A DNA stretch of 40,053 bases, taken from IMG/VR virus record IMGVR_UViG_3300046507_000335, positions 1 through 40,053 of that record. One strand, 5' to 3'. The translations under genes were made by a program, and so were the position numbers. Source of the stretch: a virus. The first letter of the stretch is position 1. Each line of letters starts with the position of its first letter. Of the stretch, positions 6,228-12,663 are shown one piece after another. The notes below the pieces were generated by a model that was not told the origin of the DNA, ran no database searches, and worked only from the letters and a program-made list of their open reading frames with translations.

Positions 6228-7916
6228 TCAGGCGGCAGCCTGGTTGCTCTGCACTGCCTGAATGTGGTTGACCAGAGCGCCGCACATGGCCGGGAAATCA
6301 ATCGCCCGGTACAGGCAGGCGCCTTGCTTGCGCTCAACCGCTTCGAAGCCCAGGGAGCGCAGGAAGTCTGCCGACAACGTGAAGCCCAGCATTGCGCCGA
6401 GTTCGCCAAGCTTGAGCCGCTGGCCGTCGTCCGTGGTTGCCTGGACAACTGCAGTTGGCTTGATTGGCGTTACAGCGACGGGGGCGGGCTCTTCCGGGGC
6501 CTTCTCGTCTGCCAGCGGCGCTTGCGTTAGCGCAGTCGTTGCGGCGGCAGCTTTCTGTGCTTCCTGCTGGCGCGTAGCCTCTGCCTGCTTTTTCTCTTCT
6601 GCCTGCCGCTGCGCCTCTTCTTCCTTGCGCTTCTTCTCGGCCTGTTCCTGATCATGCTCGTTGATGCGGACCTTGATCAGCGCCACCAGGTCATCGTTGG
6701 CCTTGAGCACCAGGTCTTGGGCGTCGTGGAACAGGAAGGCATGGTTGACGGCCAGCTCCCGCAGGCTGTTGAGGTTGAGGCGGATCTTGTCGGCGATGCT
6801 GCTGGCGTCAAGCTTTGCCCGGATCAGCTCGTTGTTGGCCGCTTCCTTCAGGCTGGAGACGTTCTTTTTGCCCTTGATGGCGCCGGCGAAGTCAGCGACC
6901 ACCCTCGGCATGCGGATCTTGCCGCCCAGGGTGCCGTTGATCTGGTCGATGTGGGTTTGCAGATCCTTGGCGGCTTCCATGACGATATCGCTACGGATGA
7001 ATTCCTTGCGGGTTGCGATCAGCTTCGTCAGCTCCAGGCGCTTGCGGCGCGTCTCGGCTGCAATGTCGTCTATCGCCTTGAACAGCACGTCGATGCTTTC
7101 GGTCTGGCTCAGCGCGTGTTCCTTCGCGGCCTTGAGCTTGTCTTCAACCTCACCGCACCACTTGACGGTCTCGTCGGCGTCGGCGAAGTCCTTGTCAGTG
7201 GACAGCTCAGTGTTGATGCTGCCGATCACCTTCATGGCGTGGGACTTGAAGGCATCCAGGTTGCTGGCGGTCACCATGCCAGTGACGTCAATGCGCAGCG
7301 CCGGCAGTTGGTCAGGCGCGGAACCGATCACCTCAACCTTGGCCTGTTGAACCTCGAAGGTGCCCAAGTCCTCTTCGAACTTGGCCCAGCCGGCAATCAG
7401 CTGCTCGGCGCGGCCATCGACGGGTCGGTATTCCATGTGCACAAAGTTCTCGGCGGTGCCATCGGAGCAAACGAAGATCACGCGTTCGGCGCCGCTCACC
7501 AGCAGTTGCTGCTCAAGCTGCCAGTAGTAGTGGGGCTCAAGCTCGCCAGCCTTAACTTGGGCGACCAAGTCCTGATTCCACAGCTTGTGTTCGAACAGCG
7601 TCTCGCCAAGCATTGTGGCGCCGTCCATGGAGGCCAGCAGGTTGCCGTCTGTGCCAACAATCGGGTACAGCTCTTCGCCGATCAGGGCCTCAACCAGGGG
7701 GCGGGCCAGCTCTTCGGTGGCGTGGCCCTTGTCGAAGATGCATTGCAGTTGGGGAGAAATATCCGGCGTTATGCCGGTTTTCTTCGCGGCCAACAGCTCG
7801 GTACGGGTTTGGTACTTCGATACCCCCTTCATCGCCGGCGCTTCGGAGGCGTTGAAGTGGTTGGCGCGCAGCGCGTGCCACTCGGCAGAGCCCTGGGCTA
7901 CGTTGTGAATGATCAT
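6228..7916 (-). CDS. YqaJ-family viral recombinase exonuclease with extra C-terminal domain
   Basis: Residues about 1-180 match the YqaJ/lambda-exonuclease fold: SAEWHALRANHFNASEAPAM at the start, GHATEELARPLVEALIGEE, the metal-binding Asp in ASMDGA, the ExK pair in EHKLW and a later Gln motif in WQLEQQLLVSGAE. The enzyme would digest one strand 5'-3' to make 3' tails for RecT. At 562 aa it is far longer than the nuclease domain. A helical region (about 200-420), a charged Glu/Lys/Gln coiled coil, a Pro/Ala linker and a small C-terminal domain (LGFTLSADFLRSLGFEAVER) follow. The recT stop overlaps its start as ATGA. Confidence 0.9.
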   Translation of the reverse strand: MIIHNVAQGSAEWHALRANHFNASEAPAMKGVSKYQTRTELLAAKKTGITPDISPQLQCIFDKGHATEELARPLVEALIGEELYPIVGTDGNLLASMDGATMLGETLFEHKLWNQDLVAQVKAGELEPHYYWQLEQQLLVSGAERVIFVCSDGTAENFVHMEYRPVDGRAEQLIAGWAKFEEDLGTFEVQQAKVEVIGSAPDQLPALRIDVTGMVTASNLDAFKSHAMKVIGSINTELSTDKDFADADETVKWCGEVEDKLKAAKEHALSQTESIDVLFKAIDDIAAETRRKRLELTKLIATRKEFIRSDIVMEAAKDLQTHIDQINGTLGGKIRMPRVVADFAGAIKGKKNVSSLKEAANNELIRAKLDASSIADKIRLNLNSLRELAVNHAFLFHDAQDLVLKANDDLVALIKVRINEHDQEQAEKKRKEEEAQRQAEEKKQAEATRQQEAQKAAAATTALTQAPLADEKAPEEPAPVAVTPIKPTAVVQATTDDGQRLKLGELGAMLGFTLSADFLRSLGFEAVERKQGACLYRAIDFPAMCGALVNHIQAVQSNQAAA

Positions 7917-8803
7917 GCGGTTACTCCTTCGAGAGGCTTCAGCTGATTGATGGTTTCGGTCTGCTCAGGCGTGAGCACGTACTTGCTGGAGATCGTCCCG
8001 ATTACGGCTTCGGGGGTGGTCCGCTTCGACTCAATGCCGGCGCGCCACTTGGGCAGGTTCTCGGTGAGCTTGTCGTCGGGGTAGGCGGGCAGAGCCTTGG
8101 GCTCGGTGTCGCGGATTGGCGAAACATCGCGAATTGGTTGTCCGTATTCCTCAACCTCATCCGGGCTGTAAACGCCAAGAATCACGTCAGGGCAGTACAG
8201 GCGCGACCAGCGCTTGACAGCGAGGTACGACAGTTGTTGGCGTGGGTCATCAGCCCATAGGCCGCTGTTGCGTGTCCGTGCCTGCGCCAACAGCAGCTCA
8301 ATGACGCGGGGCTCATCTTCACCACGGAATGTCGCCCAGACCTTTACGCCGAGACCTTCCTCGTCGCTCATCTTCCAGCCAGGAACGCGGTATTCCCCTT
8401 TCTCACCTTTCCGGATTTCAAACTTGCCGATCACCTTCGACCAATCGCCGTACCACTCGTAATGCAATCGGTCTTTGACCGGCGCCCGACTGGTGATGAC
8501 CGCGTTGATAAGCTGGGCCTCGTAGCCGAGCACGCCGTTCACCTGGTGGGTTTTCTGGGCAACGGCGAAGGGGTTCATGCCCCATTGCATCGACTGCATG
8601 ATCACCGCAAGGCAGTCCGCCGGGTTTCCGTTGAAGTGCTTCGGCACCGTGGCGCGCCCGGTAGCCATCAGATCGGCGAGGCGCATCATCTTGTCGAGGC
8701 TGTCACCGTCCAGCACCAGGGAGCTGGTGCTTATGGATGGATGTGGAAGGACATTGAGGTTTTGTTCTTGCGCAGTCGGCGCCAGGGTCGTTGTCTGGCT
8801 CAT
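7913..8803 (-). CDS. recT: RecT-family single-strand annealing protein
   Basis: The 296-aa protein has the RecT core: PADCLAVIMQSMQWGMNPF, VNGVLGYEAQLINAVI, and later QLSYLAVKRWSRLYCPDVI. RecT coats the 3' single strands made by the partner exonuclease and anneals them to homologous DNA, often at replication forks. It is coupled to the downstream exonuclease through ATGA (7913-7916) and to the upstream small gene through ATGA (8800-8803). Together the pair forms a Red-like recombination module. Confidence 0.92.
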   Translation of the reverse strand: MSQTTTLAPTAQEQNLNVLPHPSISTSSLVLDGDSLDKMMRLADLMATGRATVPKHFNGNPADCLAVIMQSMQWGMNPFAVAQKTHQVNGVLGYEAQLINAVITSRAPVKDRLHYEWYGDWSKVIGKFEIRKGEKGEYRVPGWKMSDEEGLGVKVWATFRGEDEPRVIELLLAQARTRNSGLWADDPRQQLSYLAVKRWSRLYCPDVILGVYSPDEVEEYGQPIRDVSPIRDTEPKALPAYPDDKLTENLPKWRAGIESKRTTPEAVIGTISSKYVLTPEQTETINQLKPLEGVTA

Positions 8804-9009
8804 TTCCGCACCTTCCGCGATTCGTTGTATTCGGCTTCAGTGGCAACCGAGACCAGACGACGGTCCTCGATCTTCTTTTTCTGGTCTTCGTGCAGCTTCA
8901 CCTGGGAGGAGTAAAACAATTCGCGATCCCAGACGCGGTGGGAGTTGATGACGGGGTCGTGCTTGCCGGTGGGGTCAACCAGGCGAATGAACATGTCTTG
9001 CGCTTTCAT
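8800..9009 (-). CDS. Small hypothetical protein upstream of recT
   Basis: The 69-aa product (MKAQDMFIRLVDPTGKHDP at the start, KKKIEDRRLVSVATEAEYNE near the end) is probably one sheet plus a basic helix. Its stop overlaps the recT start, so the two are translated together. Similar small genes accompany phage recT genes; the role is not known. Confidence 0.75.
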   Translation of the reverse strand: MKAQDMFIRLVDPTGKHDPVINSHRVWDRELFYSSQVKLHEDQKKKIEDRRLVSVATEAEYNESRKVRK

Positions 9010-9057
9010 AGGGGTCCTTGCCGCGTAGACCGCAGCCTTGAAGAGAGGGTGGGAGGA

Positions 9058-9429
9058 TTAGGTGGGTGTTTCGGACTGTCGCTGAAGCTTGGCCAACTGG
9101 TTGGCGTTGGGAGGCAGCTCCAGGTAGTACACCTCGACGCAATACCGGGGCGTCTGCTTGAACAGCACCGGAGAAGAAGCGCGGCGCCTCGACATCAAGT
9201 CGCGCATCATTTCGGGATCAGCGAAGCCCAGGCGCTTGCCGGCGAACTGGACTTTCTCGCGCTGGGCGTCGGCTTCCAGGTAGGCAAGGACCTCTTTCAC
9301 GTCCATCACCGACAGCTCAACCTTGTCGTATCCGCATTCAATCGCCCGGTGAATCTCCGGCAGCAGCCAACGCACCGTTTCCATTGCCGAGGCCTTGCGG
9401 GTTTCGAAGTCCTTGGCGTGGCGGCTCAT
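9058..9429 (-). CDS. Hypothetical early phage protein (123 aa)
   Basis: The protein begins MSRHAKDFETRKASAMETVR, has an acidic helical middle (VELSVMDVKEVLAYLEADAQ) and a basic stretch (MMRDLMSRRRAS), then a short beta-like end (RYCVEVYYLELPPN). It starts inside the previous stop codon (ATGA at 9426-9429). No family is recognised; the basic patch might contact nucleic acid. Confidence 0.75.
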   Translation of the reverse strand: MSRHAKDFETRKASAMETVRWLLPEIHRAIECGYDKVELSVMDVKEVLAYLEADAQREKVQFAGKRLGFADPEMMRDLMSRRRASSPVLFKQTPRYCVEVYYLELPPNANQLAKLQRQSETPT

Positions 9430-9656
9430 GGTTTGCCCCGGGCCGCCAGCATGGCGTCGGCCATGTGGAAAGCAGCATTCGAGGTTCGGGCGCCGTCTTC
9501 GACAGTGATAGGTAGGCTGCTAGAAATCATTGCCTGCATGGCCTTGGCCGCGAAGTAATCGCGCAGCGTCATGCCAGAGCCGCCGGCGCCGTTCGTGCGC
9601 ACATCGTTGTCAGGCGTGACCGGGAAGGCCGGCCCGCCACCTTTCTGTTGGTCCAT
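9426..9656 (-). CDS. Conserved phage protein with GMTLRDYFAAKAM motif
   Basis: The 76-aa protein starts with a flexible GGGPAFPVTPDNDV segment followed by GMTLRDYFAAKAMQAMI and a C-terminal helix (AFHMADAMLAARGK). This pattern recurs in many small early proteins of enterobacterial and pseudomonad phages, none with known function. It starts eight bases after the stop of the upstream membrane microprotein. Confidence 0.8.
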   Translation of the reverse strand: MDQQKGGGPAFPVTPDNDVRTNGAGGSGMTLRDYFAAKAMQAMISSSLPITVEDGARTSNAAFHMADAMLAARGKP

Positions 9657-9664
9657 GGGGTTAC

Positions 9665-9784
9665 CTATTGAGTGATGAGGCCCGCGATTGCCGGGACCAG
9701 GAAGATGGTGAGGAAGAACAGCGCGCCGGTGATGGCCGAGGCCAGGCGGATAGCGTGGCGGCGTTGCCGCTGTCGAGTAGTCAT
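9665..9784 (-). CDS. One-helix membrane microprotein (39 aa)
   Basis: The frame begins with a basic stretch (MTTRQRQRRHAIR) followed by a hydrophobic segment (ITGALFFLTIFLVPAIAGL) that forms one transmembrane helix, with the N terminus expected in the cytoplasm. It overlaps the upstream zinc-ribbon gene by ATGA (9781-9784). Function unknown. Confidence 0.65.
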   Translation of the reverse strand: MTTRQRQRRHAIRLASAITGALFFLTIFLVPAIAGLITQ

Positions 9785-9984
9785 CCCGATGAACCCATCA
9801 TGTCGTCGCCGAAACACTCGCCATTGCAGCTCTCGCTCCCGCACTCAGGGCACCGATCTACTGGCTGCACATCGCGCTGGCAGTTCTCTCCGCCGCAATG
9901 GGGGCATTTCGTACCTGTCAGGTTCCCGTAAGGGCCAACCCAGTGGATTCCAAACCTTTCGCACTTGCTGCAAATCATGGTCAT
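9781..9984 (-). CDS. Zinc-ribbon protein (67 aa)
   Basis: The product has CSKC near the start, CPHCGGENC in the middle and CPECGSESC near the end: several CxxC knuckles that can hold one or two zinc ions. The tail is acidic with GDDMMGSSG. Proteins of this kind often contact nucleic acids or RNA polymerase, but nothing more specific can be said. It is coupled by overlap to genes on both sides. Confidence 0.75.
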   Translation of the reverse strand: MTMICSKCERFGIHWVGPYGNLTGTKCPHCGGENCQRDVQPVDRCPECGSESCNGECFGDDMMGSSG

Positions 9985-10130
9985 GGAAACCTCACAACAA
10001 GCATGTTGCGGCGAACCTCGATGCTGATCCGCTTGGGCAGATCAGTGACCAGAAAAAAGCCCTGCGATTGCAGGGCCCTGATCAGTCCGGGGATGGTGGG
10101 GGCGATGACCGCCCGGCATTTACTGGTCAT
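9981..10130 (-). CDS. Small hypothetical protein (49 aa)
   Basis: The frame from the ATG at 10130 reads MTSKCRAVIAPTIPGLIRAL and ends PKRISIEVRRNMLVVRFP, a basic helix-strand-strand protein. A longer open frame extends upstream to 10259, but that part lies within the neighbouring gene in another frame. The stop overlaps the next start (ATGA at 9981-9984), and the start lies inside the end of the upstream gene (11-bp overlap). Confidence 0.65.
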   Translation of the reverse strand: MTSKCRAVIAPTIPGLIRALQSQGFFLVTDLPKRISIEVRRNMLVVRFP

Positions 10131-10269
10131 AGCGGCGCTCCAGCAGGGTTTCGCGCTCATCAGAGCGCCAGTCGCCGGCCTCGAACGGGTAGTCGCTCGG
10201 TTCGGCATCGTCTTCGAATAGGGCGTCCGGTTCGTCTGGCGGTTCAAGCCAGAGGTCATAGGTACTCAT
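10120..10269 (-). CDS. Small acidic protein (49 aa)
   Basis: The product is strongly acidic (MSTYDLWLEPPDEPDALFED then DAEPSDYPFE), with a C-terminal WRSDERETLLERRYDQ helix. The charge suggests a DNA mimic or a partner of a basic protein, which is inference only. ATGA overlaps join it to the upstream gene (10266-10269), and it overlaps the downstream basic 49-aa protein by 11 bp. The acidic and basic proteins could form a pair. Confidence 0.6.
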   Translation of the reverse strand: MSTYDLWLEPPDEPDALFEDDAEPSDYPFEAGDWRSDERETLLERRYDQ

Positions 10270-10508
10270 GCCCGGGCCATTCGATCGTTCCGGCAGAGCC
10301 GGGCTACACGATTGCTACGGACGGCACTGATGCGGTGGTGCAGCAGAGCGGCGCTGGTGTGGTCGATGTCGCCACACATCAGGGCGTAGGAAATCATCCC
10401 CTCCGCGTAGCAAAGCTCTGACTCGGAGCCGACCAGATCACCGGCGGGCAGGTTTCGAGCCTTATCGAGCTGTTCCTCGAAAATCGTTCGCGCTGTCTTG
10501 TTGAACAT
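10266..10508 (-). CDS. Hypothetical early protein (80 aa)
   Basis: The protein begins MFNKTARTIFEEQLDKARNL and has a mostly helical body with Cys and His residues (ELCYAEGMISYALMCGDIDH) and a basic end (SNRVARLCRNDRMARA). The start at 10508 has a GGAGG-like site in front (CTTGGAGGCGACC). The upstream extension of the open frame lies across another gene and is not used. Function unknown. Confidence 0.7.
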   Translation of the reverse strand: MFNKTARTIFEEQLDKARNLPAGDLVGSESELCYAEGMISYALMCGDIDHTSAALLHHRISAVRSNRVARLCRNDRMARA

Positions 10509-10530
10509 GGTCGCCTCCAAGGGCGGTGAT

Positions 10531-10659
10531 TTAGATGCGGTGGCCGCATGCCTTGGCCTGTTTAGCCAGGTTGTGCCACAGGGCTGCTTGAATCTTGTCG
10601 CCGGCAGCCAAGCTTTTGCGCGCCTTGGCCAGCAGCTGCTGTACGAGTGATTCATTCAT
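10531..10659 (-). CDS. Small basic helical protein, first gene of the left operon
   Basis: The 42-aa product (MNESLVQQLLAKARKSLAAG then KIQAALWHNLAKQAKACGHR) is basic and helical. As the promoter-proximal gene after a boxA/boxB-like site it holds the position of lambda N, but it lacks the Arg-rich RNA-binding motif, so an antiterminator role is only a guess. CGGAG lies nine bases before the ATG. An in-frame upstream ATG at 10707 would add 16 residues (MHLVTGALGKQPEQHA) but has no ribosome-binding site and lies in a hairpin. Confidence 0.6.
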   Translation of the reverse strand: MNESLVQQLLAKARKSLAAGDKIQAALWHNLAKQAKACGHRI

Positions 10660-10719
10660 GGCGTGTTGCTCCGGTTGTTTTCCCAATGCACCCGTCACCA
10701 GGTGCATCAGTGAAAAATT

Positions 10720-10733
10720 CCTTCTTGCTGGCC
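10720..10733. repeat. 14-bp direct repeat, copy A (second copy 10950-10963)
   Basis: CCTTCTTGCTGGCC is found at 10720-10733 and at 10950-10963, 230 bases apart, bracketing most of the leader. One copy abuts the boxB-like stem, the other lies close to the first gene. The role is unknown. Confidence 0.8.
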
Positions 10734-10960
10734 TACGGATCTAATCCAGCACCCCACATTGCCTAGGGTTTAAGTCGCTCTCATCGCCCAGAGGCGGCGA
10801 CCGATGCCCAGCTATCTGCCTCAAGCTGGCTCGGAAATCTTTCTATCCAGCCGCGACCCTGTCCGCTGGAAAACTGATTCGGGGCTTTGCGCTGCGCACC
10901 CTGGGACAGTTGCCATCCCTCTGGACCGTTGAGGCCGGTCCATCGCTTGCCTTCTTGCTG

Positions 10961-10997
10961 GCCGGTGGTTATCCGGCAGGGGTAGAGCTAAAGAGTG
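10961..10997 (-). promoter_or_regulatory. nutL-like element (boxA and boxB-like hairpin)
   Basis: On the minus strand CACTCTTTA (10989-10997) matches eight of nine positions of the lambda boxA consensus CGCTCTTTA. Eleven bases later GCCGG/CCGGC (10961-10977) forms a 5-bp stem with a seven-base loop in the place of boxB. It lies about 30 bases after the expected start of leftward transcription. A terminator at 5136-5160 gives such a system something to act on. Confidence 0.5.
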
Positions 10998-11007
10998 GCC
11001 TCATGAA

Positions 11008-11070
11008 TTTGCGTGTTGCGCATAAGGTGATTTGCATTATGCGCAATTAATAAATTGCGTCAAGCGCAAA
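11008..11070. promoter_or_regulatory. Left operator cluster OL (three 17-bp sites)
   Basis: Three near-palindromes share the pattern TTTGCG-N5-CGCAAA: TTTGCGTGTTGCGCATA (11008-11024), TTTGCATTATGCGCAAT (11031-11047) and ATTGCGTCAAGCGCAAA (11054-11070). Their starts are exactly 23 bp apart, so the sites lie at near two-turn spacing as in lambda OL. They cover the promoter at 11036-11063. The same motif appears right of the repressor gene (12017-12033, 12064-12080), so the prophage repressor is the obvious ligand. Confidence 0.75.
11036..11063 (-). promoter_or_regulatory. Leftward early promoter PL
   Basis: Read on the minus strand, TTGACG (11058-11063) is a near-consensus -35 box and CATAAT (11036-11041) a five-of-six -10 box, 16 bases apart. 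The -35 lies in the third operator and the -10 in the second, so bound repressor would block polymerase. The start site is expected near 11029, ahead of the boxA-like element. Confidence 0.75.
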
Positions 11071-11090
11071 TTATGAAAAAACACGGACGC

Positions 11091-11114
11091 AAAAAAGCCC
11101 GCACAGGGCGGGCT
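11091..11114 (-). terminator. Terminator of the repressor operon
   Basis: On the minus strand AGCCCGC and GCGGGCT pair across a five-base loop and are followed by six T residues. It lies 20 bases after the stop of the gene at 11134 and would end the leftward repressor transcript before it enters OL/PL. Confidence 0.85.
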
Positions 11115-11133
11115 CGATTGGAAGGGTGGGCGG

Positions 11134-11364
11134 CTATCGCCGGCTGAGGCGGGTGTAGAAGTAGTGCGTCATGGGTTGGATGGCGAAAACGGCGAAGAAG
11201 GCAGGCACGTACAGCGCCCACTCAGTCAGGGTCCGGGCTGCCTTACTGTCGATGTGTCCGGCCAAGATGAACGACCCCATCAGGATTGCACCGATGATAA
11301 AAAATCCAACCAATGCAAGGGTCTGAGCATGGCGCCATATGGCTTTCTGTTCGGGAGTTTGCAT
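11134..11364 (-). CDS. Two-helix membrane protein co-transcribed with the repressor
   Basis: The 76-aa protein has two hydrophobic segments (about 15-35, LALVGFFIIGAILMGSFIL; about 48-66, EWALYVPAFFAVFAIQPM) separated by a short polar stretch, so it is probably an inner-membrane hairpin with both ends in the cytoplasm. Its ATG follows the repressor stop with no spacer (TAA then ATG), and a terminator closes the pair. It is therefore made in the lysogen, as lambda rexAB are. A role in superinfection exclusion or host fitness is inferred from this position only. Confidence 0.8.
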   Translation of the reverse strand: MQTPEQKAIWRHAQTLALVGFFIIGAILMGSFILAGHIDSKAARTLTEWALYVPAFFAVFAIQPMTHYFYTRLSRR

Positions 11365-11997
11365 TTAAAGCCCCGTCATTTTGGTGTCGATCACTCGGCC
11401 GATGATCTTGAATGCAGTGTCGATCTGGATTGTTCTGTAGCCCGGATTCAATGGTCGCAGGTACTTGATGCCCGCATCCTCGACGTACTGCTTAAACGTG
11501 CTCTCGCCGCTTTCCAGTTTGATTACATAGTACTTGCCGCTGATGAGGTCGGCCTCTGGCTGCACCAGGATGCGCGATCCCTCTGGGAAACTAGGGTTGC
11601 CGGCGCAGGTCATCGAATCGCCCCGCACATCGAGCCAAAAACCGTTGGGGCCAGCGTTCTCTGTTGAGGCAATCCAGGTTTCTGCATCACCTGGGTGGAA
11701 GTTGTCGCATGATTCTGCCCATTCCCCGGCAATCACCCAACTGATCAAAGGATAATCCTTAAGGGGCCTGGTCGGTTGCAGCGCCGCCTGTACGTTAGAC
11801 ATTCCGGCGTCTTGTGCTTGCGCCAGTTCGATACCCAACACCGTCATGATTCTGCCAAGCAGCTCTTTGCTGGCGAATTGCTTACCTCGCTCAAGGCGTG
11901 ACAGGTTGCCCGCGTCGGTCTCGACACGGTGCGCCAGTTCATCAAGCGTCCAGCCCTTGGCTTTTCGCGTTTGTCTGATCAGTTTTCCTATATCCAT
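11365..11997 (-). CDS. LexA-like prophage repressor (HTH plus S24 peptidase)
   Basis: Residues 1-60 form a lambda/XRE-type HTH (GWTLDELAHRVETDAGNLSR). The C-terminal half is an S24 autopeptidase with Ser128 in GDSM and Lys169 in STFKQY. The expected self-cleavage bond is Ala90-Gly91 in SWVIAGEW. It keeps the lysogen silent by binding the 17-bp operators on both sides. RecA-stimulated cleavage after DNA damage would induce the phage. At 210 aa it has the size of PrtR/CI-type repressors of Pseudomonas phages. Expression is expected from a promoter within 12001-12060, with an operator over it. Confidence 0.93.
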   Translation of the reverse strand: MDIGKLIRQTRKAKGWTLDELAHRVETDAGNLSRLERGKQFASKELLGRIMTVLGIELAQAQDAGMSNVQAALQPTRPLKDYPLISWVIAGEWAESCDNFHPGDAETWIASTENAGPNGFWLDVRGDSMTCAGNPSFPEGSRILVQPEADLISGKYYVIKLESGESTFKQYVEDAGIKYLRPLNPGYRTIQIDTAFKIIGRVIDTKMTGL

Positions 11998-12016
11998 TGT
12001 TCAATTCTCATTGTCC

Positions 12017-12080
12017 GTTGCGTTGCACGCAAAGCGCGACGTGCAAATTTTGCTTGCGCTTAATTTGCGCAATGCGCAAA
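12017..12080. promoter_or_regulatory. Right operator region OR
   Basis: GTTGCGTTGCACGCAAA (12017-12033) and the perfect palindrome TTTGCGCAATGCGCAAA (12064-12080) match the left operators. A weaker site may lie between them (TTTGCTTGCGCTTAATT, 12049-12065). The two clear sites are 47 bp apart, close to twice the 23-bp step of the left cluster. They lie between the divergent repressor and Cro-like genes. Confidence 0.7.
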
Positions 12081-12082
12081 AT
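12054..12082 (+). promoter_or_regulatory. Candidate rightward promoter PR
   Basis: TTGCGC (12054-12059) and CAAAAT (12077-12082) are 17 bases apart and overlap the strongest operator. The boxes are only moderate matches, but the position before the Cro-like gene (ATG at 12113) fits. A minus-strand -10 candidate for the repressor (GACAAT, 12010-12015) lies at the other end of the region. Confidence 0.45.
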
Positions 12083-12112
12083 CGGCTCGTCTCCCACATA
12101 AGGCGTACTGCC

Positions 12113-12352
12113 ATGACCCCCTTGAAGCGTGCCCGTACCGCTCGCAAATGGACGCTTGCCGATGTCTCGGCCCGTCTTGCGCAGACCGGTGATGCCATCG
12201 ATTCCGGAAACCTGTCCCGCATTGAGCGAGGCGTTCAGCGTGCATCCGCAACCCTTGCGGAAAACCTGAGCCGGGTTTTCGGCGGAGAAATCACCGAGAT
12301 CCACATCCTTTACCCGGAGCGTTTCACCGACTCCGGAGAAGAGGCGGCCTGA
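12113..12352 (+). CDS. Cro-like XRE-family regulator
   Basis: The 79-aa protein is a single HTH domain: RTARKWTLADVSARLAQTGD, then SGNLSRIERGVQRASATLAE. It is divergent from the repressor and first in the rightward operon, the place of cro. It should bind the same operators and favour lytic growth. The start at 12113 has AAGG nine bases upstream. A longer open frame upstream runs through the operators and into the repressor gene, and is rejected. The N-terminal likeness to the repressor (KGWTLDELAHR against RKWTLADVSAR) suggests a shared origin. Confidence 0.85.
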   Translation: MTPLKRARTARKWTLADVSARLAQTGDAIDSGNLSRIERGVQRASATLAENLSRVFGGEITEIHILYPERFTDSGEEAA

Positions 12353-12354
12353 TC

Positions 12355-12660
12355 ATGTCGAGCCCATTGAACCAAGAGCAGACCGTAAGGGCCCGCAAGA
12401 ACTACGCCGTCTTGATGCAGAAGCTTGCGTCGATAGGCAACGCACCCGTGGCGCTTGCAGTGGGTTGCGACGAAGCGACGATCAGCCGCATGAAGCCAGA
12501 GAAGTTCGAACAGCTGTGCATGATTCTCGCCGTGCTGGGGCTGAAGGTCGTTCCCGAGGAAATGCGCTGCTTTAACGAGCAAGACATTGCGATGTTCATC
12601 CACGGATCAAAGCGTTGGATGGAACACATCCAGGGCGTTGACCAGTTGGCGGAGGGTTGA
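12355..12660 (+). CDS. CII-family transcription activator
   Basis: The 101-aa protein follows the CII layout: an N-terminal helix (QEQTVRARKNYAVLMQKLAS), an HTH (APVALAVGCDEATISRMKPE) and a hydrophobic helix (FEQLCMILAVLGLKVVPEEM). CII activates repressor and integrase transcription after infection and sets the lysogeny decision. It lies directly after the Cro-like gene and before the O-like replication gene, as in lambda. Confidence 0.8.
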   Translation: MSSPLNQEQTVRARKNYAVLMQKLASIGNAPVALAVGCDEATISRMKPEKFEQLCMILAVLGLKVVPEEMRCFNEQDIAMFIHGSKRWMEHIQGVDQLAEG

Positions 12661-12663
12661 CCC

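Larger units (their letters stand above)
10660..11007 (-). other. Long structured leader of the leftward operon
   Basis: About 350 bases between the left promoter and the first gene hold no convincing ORF. On the minus strand they contain a boxA/boxB-like element (10961-10997), a perfect 7-bp hairpin TGGACCG/CGGTCCA (10922-10942), a 7-bp hairpin ATGCACC/GGTGCAT (10686-10707) and two copies of a 14-bp repeat. The length and structure suggest RNA-level control or antitermination. Confidence 0.6.

Noticed and set aside
6654-7946. 430-codon open frame on the + strand
   Set aside because: It lies opposite the YqaJ exonuclease; its translation has no recognisable family and reflects GC-rich third-position bias of the real gene.
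10660-10707. Upstream ATG at 10707 for the first left-operon gene
   Set aside because: It is in frame but lacks a ribosome-binding site and lies in a 7-bp hairpin; ATG 10659 has CGGAG at good distance.
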